Below, piece by piece: positions 9,378 to 18,914 of a stretch of 64,000 nucleotides of DNA. The notes under the pieces were generated by a model, which ran no database searches, had not been told where the DNA came from, and saw nothing but the letters and a program-made list of their open reading frames with translations. Made by a program: the position numbers and the translations under genes. Position 1 is the stretch's first letter. Every line of letters starts with the position of its first letter. The stretch is from positions 1 through 64,000 of the forward strand of contig CANRGJ010000012.1 of assembly GCA_947630175.1 (NCBI GenBank), given 5' to 3'. This DNA comes from an uncultured Ruminiclostridium sp. GTDB taxonomy: Bacteria; Bacillota; Clostridia; Oscillospirales; Ruminococcaceae.

Positions 9378-9574
9378 TTGTTTACCGCTTCGTTCAGCTT
9401 TGCAACAAGCTCGTCCGCGTCAACGCCGTGTACGGCGCATGCCTGTTCAATGCTCTCTCCTCTTGCGGAGGGGCAGCCCAGGCAGTGCATTCCCATTTCA
9501 AAAAAGAAGGGAGCCGCCGCTTCTGCGTTAAAGTCCAGAACGTCGCCTATTACTGTTTCCTTTGTGATCTCCAT
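9374..9574 (-). CDS. DUF1858-type small disulfide protein
   Basis: 66 residues beginning MEITKETVIGDVLD. The ATG at 9574 is chosen because AAGGAAG lies upstream; the longer frame adds a Lys/Asn-rich tail without support. It carries the DUF1858 signature of a CxxC pair (MHCLGCPSARGESIEQAC), seen in small proteins related to the N-terminal part of hybrid-cluster-type proteins. The biochemical role is unknown; the cysteines suggest redox or metal binding. First gene of the operon with trmK and the Nif3-like gene. Confidence 0.88.
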   Translation of the reverse strand: MEITKETVIGDVLDFNAEAAAPFFFEMGMHCLGCPSARGESIEQACAVHGVDADELVAKLNEAVNK

Positions 9575-9639
9575 AATTTTTTCTTCCTTTCGGTATAAGT
9601 TGATGTTTTGACTTTTTGAAAATAAGGTATACTGCATTT

Positions 9640-9668
9640 ATTATATCATCTTTTTATAAGAATTACAA
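9640..9668 (-). promoter_or_regulatory. Promoter of the DUF1858-trmK-nif3 operon
   Basis: On the minus strand TTGTAA, 17 bases, TATAAT, followed about 65 bases later by the first start codon. Confidence 0.6.
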
Positions 9669-10322
9669 GTGTGTATTATTTTTTTAATTATAAGCGGGAA
9701 ATGGGGGTGATGTGCGGATATAAAAATACGCTCATTTGGGGTGACCTTTTTTCTTCCTTTTGAGTGCCTTTTTAAAAAACTGAATTTTGTCAAAGTTTTA
9801 GTGAAGCTGAGAGAATTTTGATACTCACTTTTTATAAGGGAAAAAGTGAGTAAGTGGCAACCCTCATATTGAAAAAGTTTAAATTTCTTGTTGTGCAAAT
9901 TTTATTTCACGTTCATCAAAAAAGATGAGCTAATAAACGTAAAGCTTTTTGCAGAATTTAATGAAATCTCCACCTGTGAAAAATATCTGAACATAGAAAA
10001 AGACTGCTCTAAAAAAGAACAGTCGTTGAAAAAATTGTTCAAGCGCTGCGGCGCAGGCGGTGGACAGTAAGCATAACCTTTGTGGCTACATTCTGACTTT
10101 TTTGTTAAAAGTCGACCGTTACCGCTTCGGCATTGGGTAAATTACAGACTTGTAAATTCAGCGATAGTATACCCAAAAACAGTAGGATCAAATGACAAGA
10201 AAAAAATTCGGGAAGCATTTTGTTTTCCGACCTGACAGAGGATGATCCATTTTATTGCAAAGCGTCAATACCATATGCTTAAACACAAATAATAATCAAT
10301 ATAGAGGTTCTTTTAGGAGGTA
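9669..10322. other. AT-rich divergent spacer upstream of the surface-protein gene
   Basis: About 650 bases with no believable gene. A hairpin ACTCACTTTTT-ATAAGGG-AAAAAGTGAGT lies at about 9822-9850. No known riboswitch class could be recognised, and no strong promoter for the gene starting at 10323 could be picked out. A clear AGGAGG ribosome binding site is at 10315-10320. Confidence 0.45.
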
Positions 10323-11258
10323 ATGAAAAGGATGAAACGATTAAATTTGATTTATGCCAAAAGGAACAAATCGGGAAGGCAAGACGAAAGCAGGACCGTC
10401 AACGGTCGCCTGACCTCAAGAAACGTCGCACGCTGGATCCTGTCGGGTCTGCTGACCTTGGCGATGACACTGGGACTTGTTATAACCGTCTTTGCATTGA
10501 CGTCCGAAGAGTATTTCGTTAGTTATGACGGCACTTATTCCCTTTCCGAGAGCTACGGTAAGGTTTACGGTGATTACATAGAAGGCATAGGAGACTGGTC
10601 AATTACTGTTGCAAACGGTAAAGTCACTTTACACACAAAAGAAGGGGATAGCGAAGCTACTGCTACTACTAAAAACATCACAGACACCACCAGCGTCACA
10701 ATGACAGTAACGCCGCCGGGTTGGGATTGTTACACCAACACAAAAGCAACAGTACCTACTACTGTCAGCATCACCCTTAAATGGTCGTATGACAAAAACA
10801 GCGGCGTGGGCTATTTTGAAACGACCGCAAAAACGGCATATGTTAAGTTTAATCCGGAAGATTCAACAGCTAAGCAGGTACGTATACCCGTCCTGCATTT
10901 TGATCGCAAAGAAACGACGGAGCTTGCAAAGTCTAAGCTTAAAGACTATGCCGGAGAATATCCTGTAAACGACGGCTCCGGGGAAAAAATAACGATTGAA
11001 GACGACGGCACCCCCTTACTCCATATACGAGAGGATGAGGCCTATCTGCCCCTTTACTACAACTTCACAAAGGGAGAAGTTGCTTCTGTTGCATATACCG
11101 CAAAAGACTGGTTTGCCTCCGCAAAACAAACGTTCGACAAAGCCGACAGCAAAGCGATAACAATGACGTGGGACGCTGTAAGCCTGCAGTTTGCCGTTTC
11201 TGCGGACTCTACCTTATACAAAAAGGGCAGCGACGAAATTTCCCGCGTTTATAGTTAA
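10323..11258 (+). CDS. Surface protein, N-terminal fragment with export segment
   Basis: 311 residues. After a basic leader of about 35 residues comes a long hydrophobic stretch (about residues 38-60), the pattern of a Gram-positive signal peptide, then a Thr-rich beta domain and the first module ending KLKDYAGEYPVNDGSGEKITI. AGGAGG at 10315-10320 favours the ATG at 10323 or the in-frame ATG at 10332. The frame ends with TAA at 11256, yet the next 14 codons (YTSQKLIDEATA) still make sense in the same frame before a frame change, so the stop looks like a point mutation in a longer gene. Confidence 0.75.
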   Translation: MKRMKRLNLIYAKRNKSGRQDESRTVNGRLTSRNVARWILSGLLTLAMTLGLVITVFALTSEEYFVSYDGTYSLSESYGKVYGDYIEGIGDWSITVANGKVTLHTKEGDSEATATTKNITDTTSVTMTVTPPGWDCYTNTKATVPTTVSITLKWSYDKNSGVGYFETTAKTAYVKFNPEDSTAKQVRIPVLHFDRKETTELAKSKLKDYAGEYPVNDGSGEKITIEDDGTPLLHIREDEAYLPLYYNFTKGEVASVAYTAKDWFASAKQTFDKADSKAITMTWDAVSLQFAVSADSTLYKKGSDEISRVYS

Positions 11259-11289
11259 AATATCAAGTATACCTCGCAGAAGCTGATCG

Positions 11290-12153
11290 ATGAAGCCACA
11301 GCATACCATGTATCAGTACGGAAAGGGCATATATACCTTCAATGACGGCTCCGGTTGGAAGATAAATGTAGATGACAACGGTAAGATCTACACCGATTTC
11401 GGTACCGGTAAATATGTGGAGGTGGAAAATATCGCTCCCACATTCGTACAGGACAAAAACCATACTGACAGGGATACTTCAGGCGGAGAATACGGAAACA
11501 AAGGCAAATACGTCTCTGCCATTACAGTCCCCGTAGAGGGCTGGTATGCCGATGAAAACTTCACAAGTAAGGCCATTGTTGCTCTTACATGGAACGGCGC
11601 TGTAAAAAATCCTATCGACGACCACCAATTCGCAGTGACATACCCTGCCGCGATATACCATAAAAATGCGTCGGGAGAAATCGAGTGCAAATATATGGTC
11701 GGCACGTTTTATTCCAACGCGGACAAGGCAAAGGGCGAAGAGATACTAAAGGACTACGCCGGCACATACCGCCCCACCGTGGCGAAGGATAAATGGTACA
11801 TCGAAATAAGTGACGAGGGCAAGGTCACAGTCCACGCTTTTAATTCTCAGGTAGAAGAGCATACTTATGCAGACGTTGCGATGGATCTTACGGTTTCAAC
11901 TAAGCAAGACGCGACTTTAGGCAACGTCACAGCCGTAGGCGGCATTAAAGTTGTCGTTCCCGAATGGCGCACCGCAAAGACTAATGAAAACCTTGCTAAC
12001 ATTGCGCAATGCGCGGAGACAACATTTACATTTACAGTAGTCTCCAATGGTTCTTCCTATTTCACTCCATCTAAAACGTACATATATGACGACGCCGATG
12101 AGAACGGAGACCCATGGGGTGTTGTTACAAGCAAAAGTAAGCCCCGGATATAA
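11290..12153 (+). CDS. Surface protein, second fragment (repeat modules)
   Basis: 287 residues in a different frame from the first fragment, without its own ribosome binding site. It contains YTFNDGSGWKINVDDNGKIYT and ILKDYAGTYRPTVAKDKWYIEI, copies of the module seen at the end of the first fragment, so it is the continuation of the same protein. It leaves frame at an AAAA run near 12140 (AGCAAAAGTAAG). Confidence 0.65.
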   Translation: MKPQHTMYQYGKGIYTFNDGSGWKINVDDNGKIYTDFGTGKYVEVENIAPTFVQDKNHTDRDTSGGEYGNKGKYVSAITVPVEGWYADENFTSKAIVALTWNGAVKNPIDDHQFAVTYPAAIYHKNASGEIECKYMVGTFYSNADKAKGEEILKDYAGTYRPTVAKDKWYIEISDEGKVTVHAFNSQVEEHTYADVAMDLTVSTKQDATLGNVTAVGGIKVVVPEWRTAKTNENLANIAQCAETTFTFTVVSNGSSYFTPSKTYIYDDADENGDPWGVVTSKSKPRI

Positions 12154-13081
12154 CAAGACCTTAAGCACCAAGCTCTATGACAACGACAGAGCCTACAGCG
12201 ACGAGAACAAGGAAAAGGCAAAGGAATACTTCAAGGACCATGCGGGACCTACTATATCGGGGACGCCGATTTGGATTACAAGATCACCGTTACCGAAGAC
12301 GGCGAGATCTACTGGGGCGATTACGGCTCAGACGGTGACGCTGCCCGCGGACGTGCACTTCGACGCCATAAAGGACGAAAATACACCCGTCCCCGGGACG
12401 ATCAGCATATGGTTAAACGGATATACCACTGGGAAAGTCAGCAGCACCAGCAGCAATACTTATAATGAAGGCACGCAGAGAGGCGATTTCACGTGGAACG
12501 ATACGAATGAAAAGAATACGGTGTATACCGAAAACACTTTCAAAAGCAGCAAAAGTGTAAAAGGAAATAAAGACGGCGGAAGCACCCAGACCGCCTTCGC
12601 CACAGACAAGTACTACTATCTCGGAGATGATGTTACAGGAGAGGTTTTTGCAGCGCCGGGCATCTACGAGACCATTGACGCGGAGCACAAGATCGTTATC
12701 GAAACAGACGAAACCGGCGAATTTACTTATACCTTCTATAGACCTGATATTGAGGCCGGATACCCCCTCAAGCTTTTCGGCTCGGGCGACGCGGTATATC
12801 TGCGCGGTAAAATAGGCAAGCTGAAGAAAGTTGATGTGTACATCGTGGTCACAAAGGGACCCTATGACGGCTTCCTGCTCACCGGCTACGAGGTGGAATA
12901 CAACGATCTTAACGGTAAACAGACTACTTCGTCAAGTGCTCCTACGGTTATTCTCCCCGCGGCGACACGCTTTACGGATTATGATATGCACCGCGAAATC
13001 GTAGACGGAATATACGCGTTGTCGATTCCAATGGGGAGGAAACACGATACGACCGTCTCTCCCTCGCCCTCCACAACGTGA
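12047..13081 (+). CDS. Surface protein, third fragment
   Basis: Sense begins about 12140 (SPGYNKTLSTKLYDND) and continues to about 13015. Between about 12245 and 12330 the meaningful frame is another one, encoding GTYYIGDADLDYKITVTEDG after KDHA. Restoring one base there rebuilds the conserved 'DHAGTYY' module, which is strong evidence for a one-base deletion. Later sequence (YYYLGDDVTGEVFAAPGIYE) is beta-rich. The frame runs out just past 13020, where the next fragment takes over. Confidence 0.55.
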   Translation: MVLPISLHLKRTYMTTPMRTETHGVLLQAKVSPGYNKTLSTKLYDNDRAYSDENKEKAKEYFKDHAGPTISGTPIWITRSPLPKTARSTGAITAQTVTLPADVHFDAIKDENTPVPGTISIWLNGYTTGKVSSTSSNTYNEGTQRGDFTWNDTNEKNTVYTENTFKSSKSVKGNKDGGSTQTAFATDKYYYLGDDVTGEVFAAPGIYETIDAEHKIVIETDETGEFTYTFYRPDIEAGYPLKLFGSGDAVYLRGKIGKLKKVDVYIVVTKGPYDGFLLTGYEVEYNDLNGKQTTSSSAPTVILPAATRFTDYDMHREIVDGIYALSIPMGRKHDTTVSPSPSTT

Positions 13082-14940
13082 AAGACGGCAGCACGATCTA
13101 CCTTGAGGACGACATCAAGGTCGGCTTTATGGCGGCGCTTCCCGACGGGGTCGGAAAGATAACCATCGACGGTCAGGGGCACAAGATACTCCGCGACACC
13201 TTCGTGAATTCGAATACAATATTCACGGATCCCAGCCTTATGGCGCTGGAGGACGAAGGTGAAGAAATATCTGAAGAACACTACAACGGTTCTATCCTAC
13301 AGATCGGCGCAGACAACGAGGTCACCCTGAAAGACGTAACCGTCGACGGGGAAGGCAATTGGGAGTTCGACCAGGCAAAACTCGAACATGTTAAAGAGCT
13401 GAACAAGGATTACGATGTGAATATTCTTGACGTGTCCGGAGATCCGTTAGCCGGTCACCCCATAACCGAGCTTGACGGAAACGTTGTCTCCACCGACAGC
13501 CTTATCAAGGTCGCCGGCAGCACCCTCAAGCTGGACGGCGTGACCCTGGAGAACTTCTTCGCAGGAGACGGATATGACGACGACAGGCATTTCATCGACT
13601 TCACAAGTACCGAGGGCGGCAAACTGGAAATAATATCGGATACTGTTTTCCAACATAACGCGTCCAGATCCGGGGTTTGTATCGGCAACACGGACGCGGA
13701 CGAGATAAAGCTGAACGGCTGCACCGTAATGAAAGACAACTACTGCTACGGCGGCAACGGCGGTCTGGTCGTAGCGATGGAAGGCACCCAGGTCTATATG
13801 GATGAAGGCACGCAGATCATAGACAACGTGGCGGCGGATACCAACGGCGTTTTCGTGCAGCTTCATAAAAGAACCGATGGGGTTAAAGACGGTGATAATA
13901 AAGGTGACATCTTCTCCACGCTCCATATGAACGGCGGATATATCCACAACAACACAGGCCTCAGAGGCGGCTCATACGGCTGGGGTCAGACGATATACCT
14001 GTACAACGGCGGTTCCTTCATAATGGACGGCGGCGACATATGCTGCAATACAGGCTCAGGAATAAGCAGTATCTATCAGCAGCCCTCCGCCGACGCGCTG
14101 ATGCTCAACGCAGGACATATACACGACAACGTCTGCAGTCTGTCCGACGGGGACCTTGCGCTGGATATCGCCATGATGAACGAGGGAACGGTGGGTGAAG
14201 ATTTTCTTCTGGAGCAAAACATCGTTGTAGGCGCGGCGGCGATACTCGGCGGATACGCCAGCGGGGACGAGCTCCTCACCAACAACGGCGTAATAAACGG
14301 AAGTATCGATGTCTATTCATATTTTAACAACGAAGGAAAAACCACCACTGTAATAAACAACAAAACCATCAAGGGAAACGTTACCCTTGAGAACGGCGCT
14401 ACTGTAAAAAACGGAGAAGAAGGCGTAATTGAAGGCAACGTAACGGTAAGAGGCGCTCTCACTGCAAGCGCAGGCGAAAGCTCCTTCCATAACGAAGGAA
14501 GAGTAAACGGAGACGTAGAGCTCGCCGAAAACGCACACCTGTACAACAGCGGAGAAATATTCGGCAACGTGACGGTCAAGTCGGGCGGTACTCTCGAGCT
14601 CAACAGCGACGACCCCGAGTACTGGGATCGCGGCGGAACAGCCCACGGAGACGTGAGGATCTATCCCGACGGTATTATCCGCGCCGACGTTACACCCGCT
14701 ACCGTAGACGGCACGATCTACCTTGAGCATGAGAACGAGGACGACCTTAAGCGTATGCAGGACGTACTGAAGGACTCAGGCATAGAATGTGACAACGTGG
14801 TTCCTGTACAGCACATGCATTCGACGGAGCTCGATGTAACAGTGATAGAACCGGACGACGACAAAAAATGCACCGACCCGAGCGTCAAAAGTATCGACCT
14901 GCCAAATCTGCGGAAAGGAAGTCAAAAGGGAAAATATTGA
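13078..14940 (+). CDS. Surface protein, beta-helix fragment
   Basis: 620 residues; coherent sense already starts near 13018 (VDSNGEETRYDRLSLALHNV), upstream of the ATG. Repeated short strands with Asn/Gly turns (VTLKDVTVDGEGNW, FIMDGGDICCNTGSG, GHIHDN, and later GNVTLENGATVKNGEEG repeats) are characteristic of a right-handed parallel beta-helix as in adhesins and polysaccharide-binding surface proteins. No catalytic site of a pectate lyase type was recognised. The frame is lost at the AAAA run 14887-14890, after which CQICGKEVKRENIEATGH continues in the next frame. Confidence 0.7.
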   Translation: MKDGSTIYLEDDIKVGFMAALPDGVGKITIDGQGHKILRDTFVNSNTIFTDPSLMALEDEGEEISEEHYNGSILQIGADNEVTLKDVTVDGEGNWEFDQAKLEHVKELNKDYDVNILDVSGDPLAGHPITELDGNVVSTDSLIKVAGSTLKLDGVTLENFFAGDGYDDDRHFIDFTSTEGGKLEIISDTVFQHNASRSGVCIGNTDADEIKLNGCTVMKDNYCYGGNGGLVVAMEGTQVYMDEGTQIIDNVAADTNGVFVQLHKRTDGVKDGDNKGDIFSTLHMNGGYIHNNTGLRGGSYGWGQTIYLYNGGSFIMDGGDICCNTGSGISSIYQQPSADALMLNAGHIHDNVCSLSDGDLALDIAMMNEGTVGEDFLLEQNIVVGAAAILGGYASGDELLTNNGVINGSIDVYSYFNNEGKTTTVINNKTIKGNVTLENGATVKNGEEGVIEGNVTVRGALTASAGESSFHNEGRVNGDVELAENAHLYNSGEIFGNVTVKSGGTLELNSDDPEYWDRGGTAHGDVRIYPDGIIRADVTPATVDGTIYLEHENEDDLKRMQDVLKDSGIECDNVVPVQHMHSTELDVTVIEPDDDKKCTDPSVKSIDLPNLRKGSQKGKY

Positions 14941-15103
14941 GGCTACGGGACACAATAATTTCTATGTATACAGCATAGATGAGGCGACCTGCACTACAGG
15001 GGAAATAGAACATATTCGCTGCAGCGACTGCACCGCATATAATTCCACGGGCAAGGAGATCAAACGTGAAGTTCCGGGCAAGGGACCTCTCGGACATAAC
15101 TAT

Positions 15104-15820
15104 GTGGAAAACAAGAACGTTTACGTTCCCGCTACGGAATATGCTTCGGGATTTGAATATTATGTCTGCGACAGGTGTGGCGACGTATTGGTGATCAAAA
15201 TCAATAATGTTTCCAATGGCAATACAAAGCATTCATTCCAAAAAAATGACGGTTCGTTAGATCCGGAAAAGGGAGTTCGTACAAAAGAACCAACCTGCAC
15301 AGAAGAAGGAGAAATGACCTTCACCTGTGATGACTGCGAAACAACGATAACGCTTCCGATCCCTGCCAAGGGGCACAGCTACTCTGAGGAATTTAAGATA
15401 ATCGAACACGTTGATTCAGGCTGCACGGTTGGGGGACATAATACATATGCGCGCGTATGCTCTGTTTGCGGTGCTAATGACGATGCGGGCAAGGTTAAGA
15501 TCAATTTACCTGCCCTCGGACATATCTTAGGTCCGTGGCAAAATGCGGATACGACCACTCGTTATTTATGCACCGATGAGCGTGAACAGATACGGTACTG
15601 CACACGCGAGGGCTGCGACGACATCAATAGTTCCATCGAGAGGCGTCTTGGCGGCGAGACAAAGCATATCTGGGACAACAACATATCCTGTCGGGTTTGC
15701 GGTTACGTTTCAAACGGGCACAACATCAACTATATTACAAATGGCGGCAGTGCGCCCGAGAGCCTTATCGAGCTTGCGGAAAAGGCTTATAAGCCCGGCG
15801 ATACGAAAGTTCTCTGGTAG
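15104..15820 (+). CDS. Surface protein, CxxC-rich fragment
   Basis: Coherent sequence in this frame begins near 14888. It carries at least four pairs of the form CxxCG separated by about 40-50 residues and short GHxxx motifs (CDRCGDVL, CDDCETTI, CSVCGAND, CRVCGYVS), a cysteine-knuckle arrangement common in secreted proteins of Ruminococcaceae. It ends with an amber codon at 15818-15820, after which the same frame continues with good sense (VWTKQTATGQAVFIGWSE) into the last fragment. Confidence 0.6.
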   Translation: MENKNVYVPATEYASGFEYYVCDRCGDVLVIKINNVSNGNTKHSFQKNDGSLDPEKGVRTKEPTCTEEGEMTFTCDDCETTITLPIPAKGHSYSEEFKIIEHVDSGCTVGGHNTYARVCSVCGANDDAGKVKINLPALGHILGPWQNADTTTRYLCTDEREQIRYCTREGCDDINSSIERRLGGETKHIWDNNISCRVCGYVSNGHNINYITNGGSAPESLIELAEKAYKPGDTKVLW

Positions 15821-15958
15821 CCCGCAAATGATAGAACGCTCGGCGGCGTATGGACTAAGCAGACCGCAACAGGGCAGGCGGTATTTATAGGCTGGAGCGA
15901 AACGAACCTCGACGTAATTCCCCTTGAGGAAAAGCCCACAGCCGAGCTTATCTCCAAA

Positions 15959-18868
15959 GTGGTGATCCCCGAAGACACAGACGCCATTGTCTATGCGGCA
16001 TGGGCTATGGACAAGAACAAAAACGGCATACCCGACTACAGCGAGACCCCCGTTTCTATCATTTATGATAAGAACGGCGGTGACGGTGAGGTGCCCGATA
16101 CGATCACGGGCGTTCTTCCCGGCGCGGCTTATCCTCTTGAAACAGCGCCTAATCTTACAAAGAACGGCAACATATTCGCGGGCTGGAGCATGTCTGTTCC
16201 AAGCGGAGTAATTAACAAGACCGGCTCAGAAGCAATAATAAAATCCCTTGTGACAAGCCCATTCACTGTTCCCGCAACATCAGAGGACGTTAAGCTTTAC
16301 GCAGTATACGCAGCTGATACAAATAACAACGGCAAGTCCGACTACTGCGAAGACGCTCTGCACGTGGAATACTATATAAACGACGGTCAGGTTCGCGACG
16401 GGTATACCGTGGACAGCAGCGGTATGTTCTATATATGCAATGACTATCACCACCCCGGTGAAAATGCTACTCTTCTGGCAGTGGAATACGGCTCAACGAT
16501 GATCTGCCGCGAAAACGCCGTACTTATCGGCTGGAGCTCAGAACCACGTAAAACGTTGGTGATGAGCGAGGATGAAGCAGGTGGGCTGTTGATCACAAGT
16601 GTCAATCTCACCAGCGCGGCGGCGAACGCAAAGGTATACGCGCTTTGGGCGGTAGATGCCAACAATAACGGCATTGCCGACTACATGGAGTTGACTCTTA
16701 ATCACACCTACCACCCAAATCAGTTCCTTTCAAATAGCAGCGGGTCGACCCTTGAATCAGGAGAGTACCTGAAAATAGAAAAACCCGTTCCCACACATGG
16801 TGTGGGTATTCTTCCCGGCACAAGCGTTGAGCTGGCTGCGAACGATTACTTAGGCACCGCCGACCTTGTGGACAGCGAAGGCAATGTGAAAGGTCATTAT
16901 ATTCAGGTAGGCTGGAGCGCCTATACTCACGGCGCCTGCGACTCACAGAAAGATTATGACGATTGGGTAATCGCAGGCGATGCAAACGGATATACAGAGG
17001 ACGGCAAGTATTACCGTGTTATTTACGATACGCGTTTCCAGAATGCTTTCGCGGTCTGGGCGCCCTACAAGAACGAAAACAACACACCGGATTTCCTGGA
17101 ACCCAAATATACGGTCACACTTAATCTAAACGGAGGAACAGCTGGAAGAGATTATCAGAGCAAGACCACGCTTGATGAAAACGCTGAGTTCACCTTCCCC
17201 GCCGATCCCACAAAGGCAGGTCATATATTCAAGGGTTGGTCTGCCGAGGGCGACGGACGCCTCTACAAGGCGGGAGATACAATCACAGTTACCGCCAATG
17301 TGACCTATACTGCTCTGTATGACCCGATCACTCACACGGTTACTCTTGACATAAACGGCGGTACGGCAGGATCAGACTTTGCAGCCGAAAATACCGTAAA
17401 TGATGGCGAAAGCTTCACATTCCCCGCCGACCCAACAAAGGAAGATTATATATTCCTTGGCTGGTCCACCAAGGGTGACAAAAACCTTTACAAGGCGGGA
17501 GATACTGTTACAGTTAATGCTGACGTAACATATGTTGCTCAGTATAAGGCAATCCACACGGTTACTCTTGACCTCAACGGAGGTACTGCGGGAGATGGCT
17601 TTGAGGAAATCACAACGGTAAATGAGGGCGACAGCTTTACATTCCCCGCTGACCCAACAAAGGCAGGCTATAAATTCCTTGGCTGGTCCGCTGAGGGTGA
17701 CGAAAACCTTTACAAGGCGGGAGATACTGTTACAGTTAACGCTGACGTGACCTATACCGCGCAGTATGAGGTAATCACTCATATAGTTGCTCTTGACCTA
17801 AATGGCGGTACGCCGGGTGAAGGCTTTGCAGCCAAAAATACCGTAAATGAGGGCGAAAGCTTCACATTCCCCGCCGACCCCACAAAAGCAGGCTATAAAT
17901 TCCTTGGCTGGTCCGCTGAGGGTGACGAAAACCTTTACAAGGCGGGAGATACAGTTACAGTTACCGCTGACGTTACCTACACCGCGCAGTATGAGGTAAT
18001 CACTCATATAGTTACTCTTGAGCTTAACGGAGGTACGCCGGGTGAAGGCTTTGCAGCCAAAAATACCGTAAATGATGGCGAAAGCTTTACCTTCCCCGCC
18101 GACCCAACAAAGGCAGGCTATAAATTCCTTGGCTGGTCCGCTGAGGGTGACGAAAACCTTTACAAGGCGGGAGATACTGTTACAGTTACCGCTGATATAA
18201 CCTATGTTGCTCAGTACGAAAAGACAGAACCCACTCCCGACGACAAATACACAGTACGTTATGACACGAACGGCGGCTATGGTACAGCGCCCTCCGACGA
18301 AATTTATAGTAAGGGTGACAAGGTTGAGCTTGTATCCACTGAAGAGGCGAGAAAAAATCTCACGCTCTACGGCGCGGTACTCATCGGTTGGAGCCTTGAA
18401 AGACATGAAGGTATCATTCAATCTCAGGAGGAAGAGAACTCCGTCAAGCTGATAACCGAGATAGAGTCCATTGACGCCGACACCACCGTATATGCGGTAT
18501 GGGCGGTGGACGAAAACGAAAACGGCATTCCTGACTATGATGAAACGCCTGAGGAGACCACAGGTCCCGAAGAGACCACTCCCGAAGAAACGACTCCGGA
18601 AGAGACTACTCCCGAGGAAACGACTCCGGAAGAAACCACATCTACTGCTGAAGAAAGCACGATTCCTCCCGAGGAGACCACTCCCGACACAACGGGCGAC
18701 GAAGACGTTTCGGAAAGCGACGACTACGACACCAACGCAGATGGTGACGGCGAAAAGAATATGAACACAGGTGTTCCTTTCGGATCAGCCGTCATGATGT
18801 GTGCATTGTCATCGCTTGCGGCTGCAGTTGCAGCAAGAAAAAAGAAAAACGGCAGGAATGACAAATAA
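15959..18868 (+). CDS. Surface protein, C-terminal fragment with InlB repeats and sorting signal
   Basis: 969 residues from the ATG, although sense starts right after the TAG at 15820. Four or more segments of the form DxNxNGIxDY resemble calcium-binding loops. Five InlB B-type repeats (about 75 residues each; VTLxLNGGTxG, FPADPTKAGYKFLGWS, LYKAGDTVTV) fill 17108-18228. A TTPEE-rich stalk follows, and the end is KNMNTGVPFG, a hydrophobic span and RKKKNGR, which is a cell-wall sorting signal with an NMNTG motif in place of LPXTG. A sortase would anchor it. A terminator follows the stop. Confidence 0.75.
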   Translation: MVIPEDTDAIVYAAWAMDKNKNGIPDYSETPVSIIYDKNGGDGEVPDTITGVLPGAAYPLETAPNLTKNGNIFAGWSMSVPSGVINKTGSEAIIKSLVTSPFTVPATSEDVKLYAVYAADTNNNGKSDYCEDALHVEYYINDGQVRDGYTVDSSGMFYICNDYHHPGENATLLAVEYGSTMICRENAVLIGWSSEPRKTLVMSEDEAGGLLITSVNLTSAAANAKVYALWAVDANNNGIADYMELTLNHTYHPNQFLSNSSGSTLESGEYLKIEKPVPTHGVGILPGTSVELAANDYLGTADLVDSEGNVKGHYIQVGWSAYTHGACDSQKDYDDWVIAGDANGYTEDGKYYRVIYDTRFQNAFAVWAPYKNENNTPDFLEPKYTVTLNLNGGTAGRDYQSKTTLDENAEFTFPADPTKAGHIFKGWSAEGDGRLYKAGDTITVTANVTYTALYDPITHTVTLDINGGTAGSDFAAENTVNDGESFTFPADPTKEDYIFLGWSTKGDKNLYKAGDTVTVNADVTYVAQYKAIHTVTLDLNGGTAGDGFEEITTVNEGDSFTFPADPTKAGYKFLGWSAEGDENLYKAGDTVTVNADVTYTAQYEVITHIVALDLNGGTPGEGFAAKNTVNEGESFTFPADPTKAGYKFLGWSAEGDENLYKAGDTVTVTADVTYTAQYEVITHIVTLELNGGTPGEGFAAKNTVNDGESFTFPADPTKAGYKFLGWSAEGDENLYKAGDTVTVTADITYVAQYEKTEPTPDDKYTVRYDTNGGYGTAPSDEIYSKGDKVELVSTEEARKNLTLYGAVLIGWSLERHEGIIQSQEEENSVKLITEIESIDADTTVYAVWAVDENENGIPDYDETPEETTGPEETTPEETTPEETTPEETTPEETTSTAEESTIPPEETTPDTTGDEDVSESDDYDTNADGDGEKNMNTGVPFGSAVMMCALSSLAAAVAARKKKNGRNDK
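17108..18228 (+). repeat. Five tandem InlB-type repeats of about 225 bp
   Basis: Units begin near 17108, 17333, 17554, 17779 and 18004. Units 3 to 5 are almost identical at the DNA level (for example CTTGGCTGGTCCGCTGAGGG in each), while units 1 and 2 have diverged. Such arrays change copy number by recombination. Confidence 0.9.
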
Positions 18869-18883
18869 TCCTTAGCCAATACG

Positions 18884-18914
18884 AAAACGGCAGATACGGT
18901 ATCTGCCGTTTTTG
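18884..18914 (+). terminator. Terminator of the surface-protein gene
   Basis: AAAACGGCAGATAC, one base, then GTATCTGCCGTTTTT: a 14-base stem with a T run, 15 bases after the stop codon. Confidence 0.9.

Larger units (their letters stand above)
10323..18868 (+). pseudogene. Giant secreted surface protein gene, multiply interrupted
   Basis: Read across its breaks, this is one gene for a protein of roughly 2,850 residues: an N-terminal membrane-export segment, repeated 'KDYAGxY' modules, a parallel beta-helix region, a CxxC-rich region, 'DxNxNGIxDY' calcium-binding-like motifs, five InlB-type repeats, a Thr/Glu/Pro-rich stalk and a sorting signal. In-frame stops occur at 11256-11258 (TAA) and 15818-15820 (TAG). 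Frame changes are needed near 11300, 12143, 12245, 12330, 13015 and 14887-14890. The order of domains and the continuity of sense on each side of every break show a single former gene. Either the gene is decaying or the assembly has errors restricted to it; neighbouring genes are intact. The pieces are listed separately below. Confidence 0.75.

Noticed and set aside
9669-10322. Riboswitch upstream of the surface-protein gene
   Set aside because: Checked by eye for c-di-GMP and other common classes; conserved cores are not present.
12130-12150. Programmed frameshifting in the giant surface gene
   Set aside because: Two breaks share AAAAGTA, but others do not, an in-frame TAG and TAA are also needed, and no stimulatory structure was identified. 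Decay or sequence error explains all breaks together.
15818-15820. Reassigned TAG codon (for example pyrrolysine or glutamine)
   Set aside because: TAG is not seen as sense in any other gene here, and a second break type, TAA, occurs in the same gene.
17108-18228. CRISPR-like regular repeats
   Set aside because: The 225-bp periodic repeat is coding, without short repeats and unique spacers.
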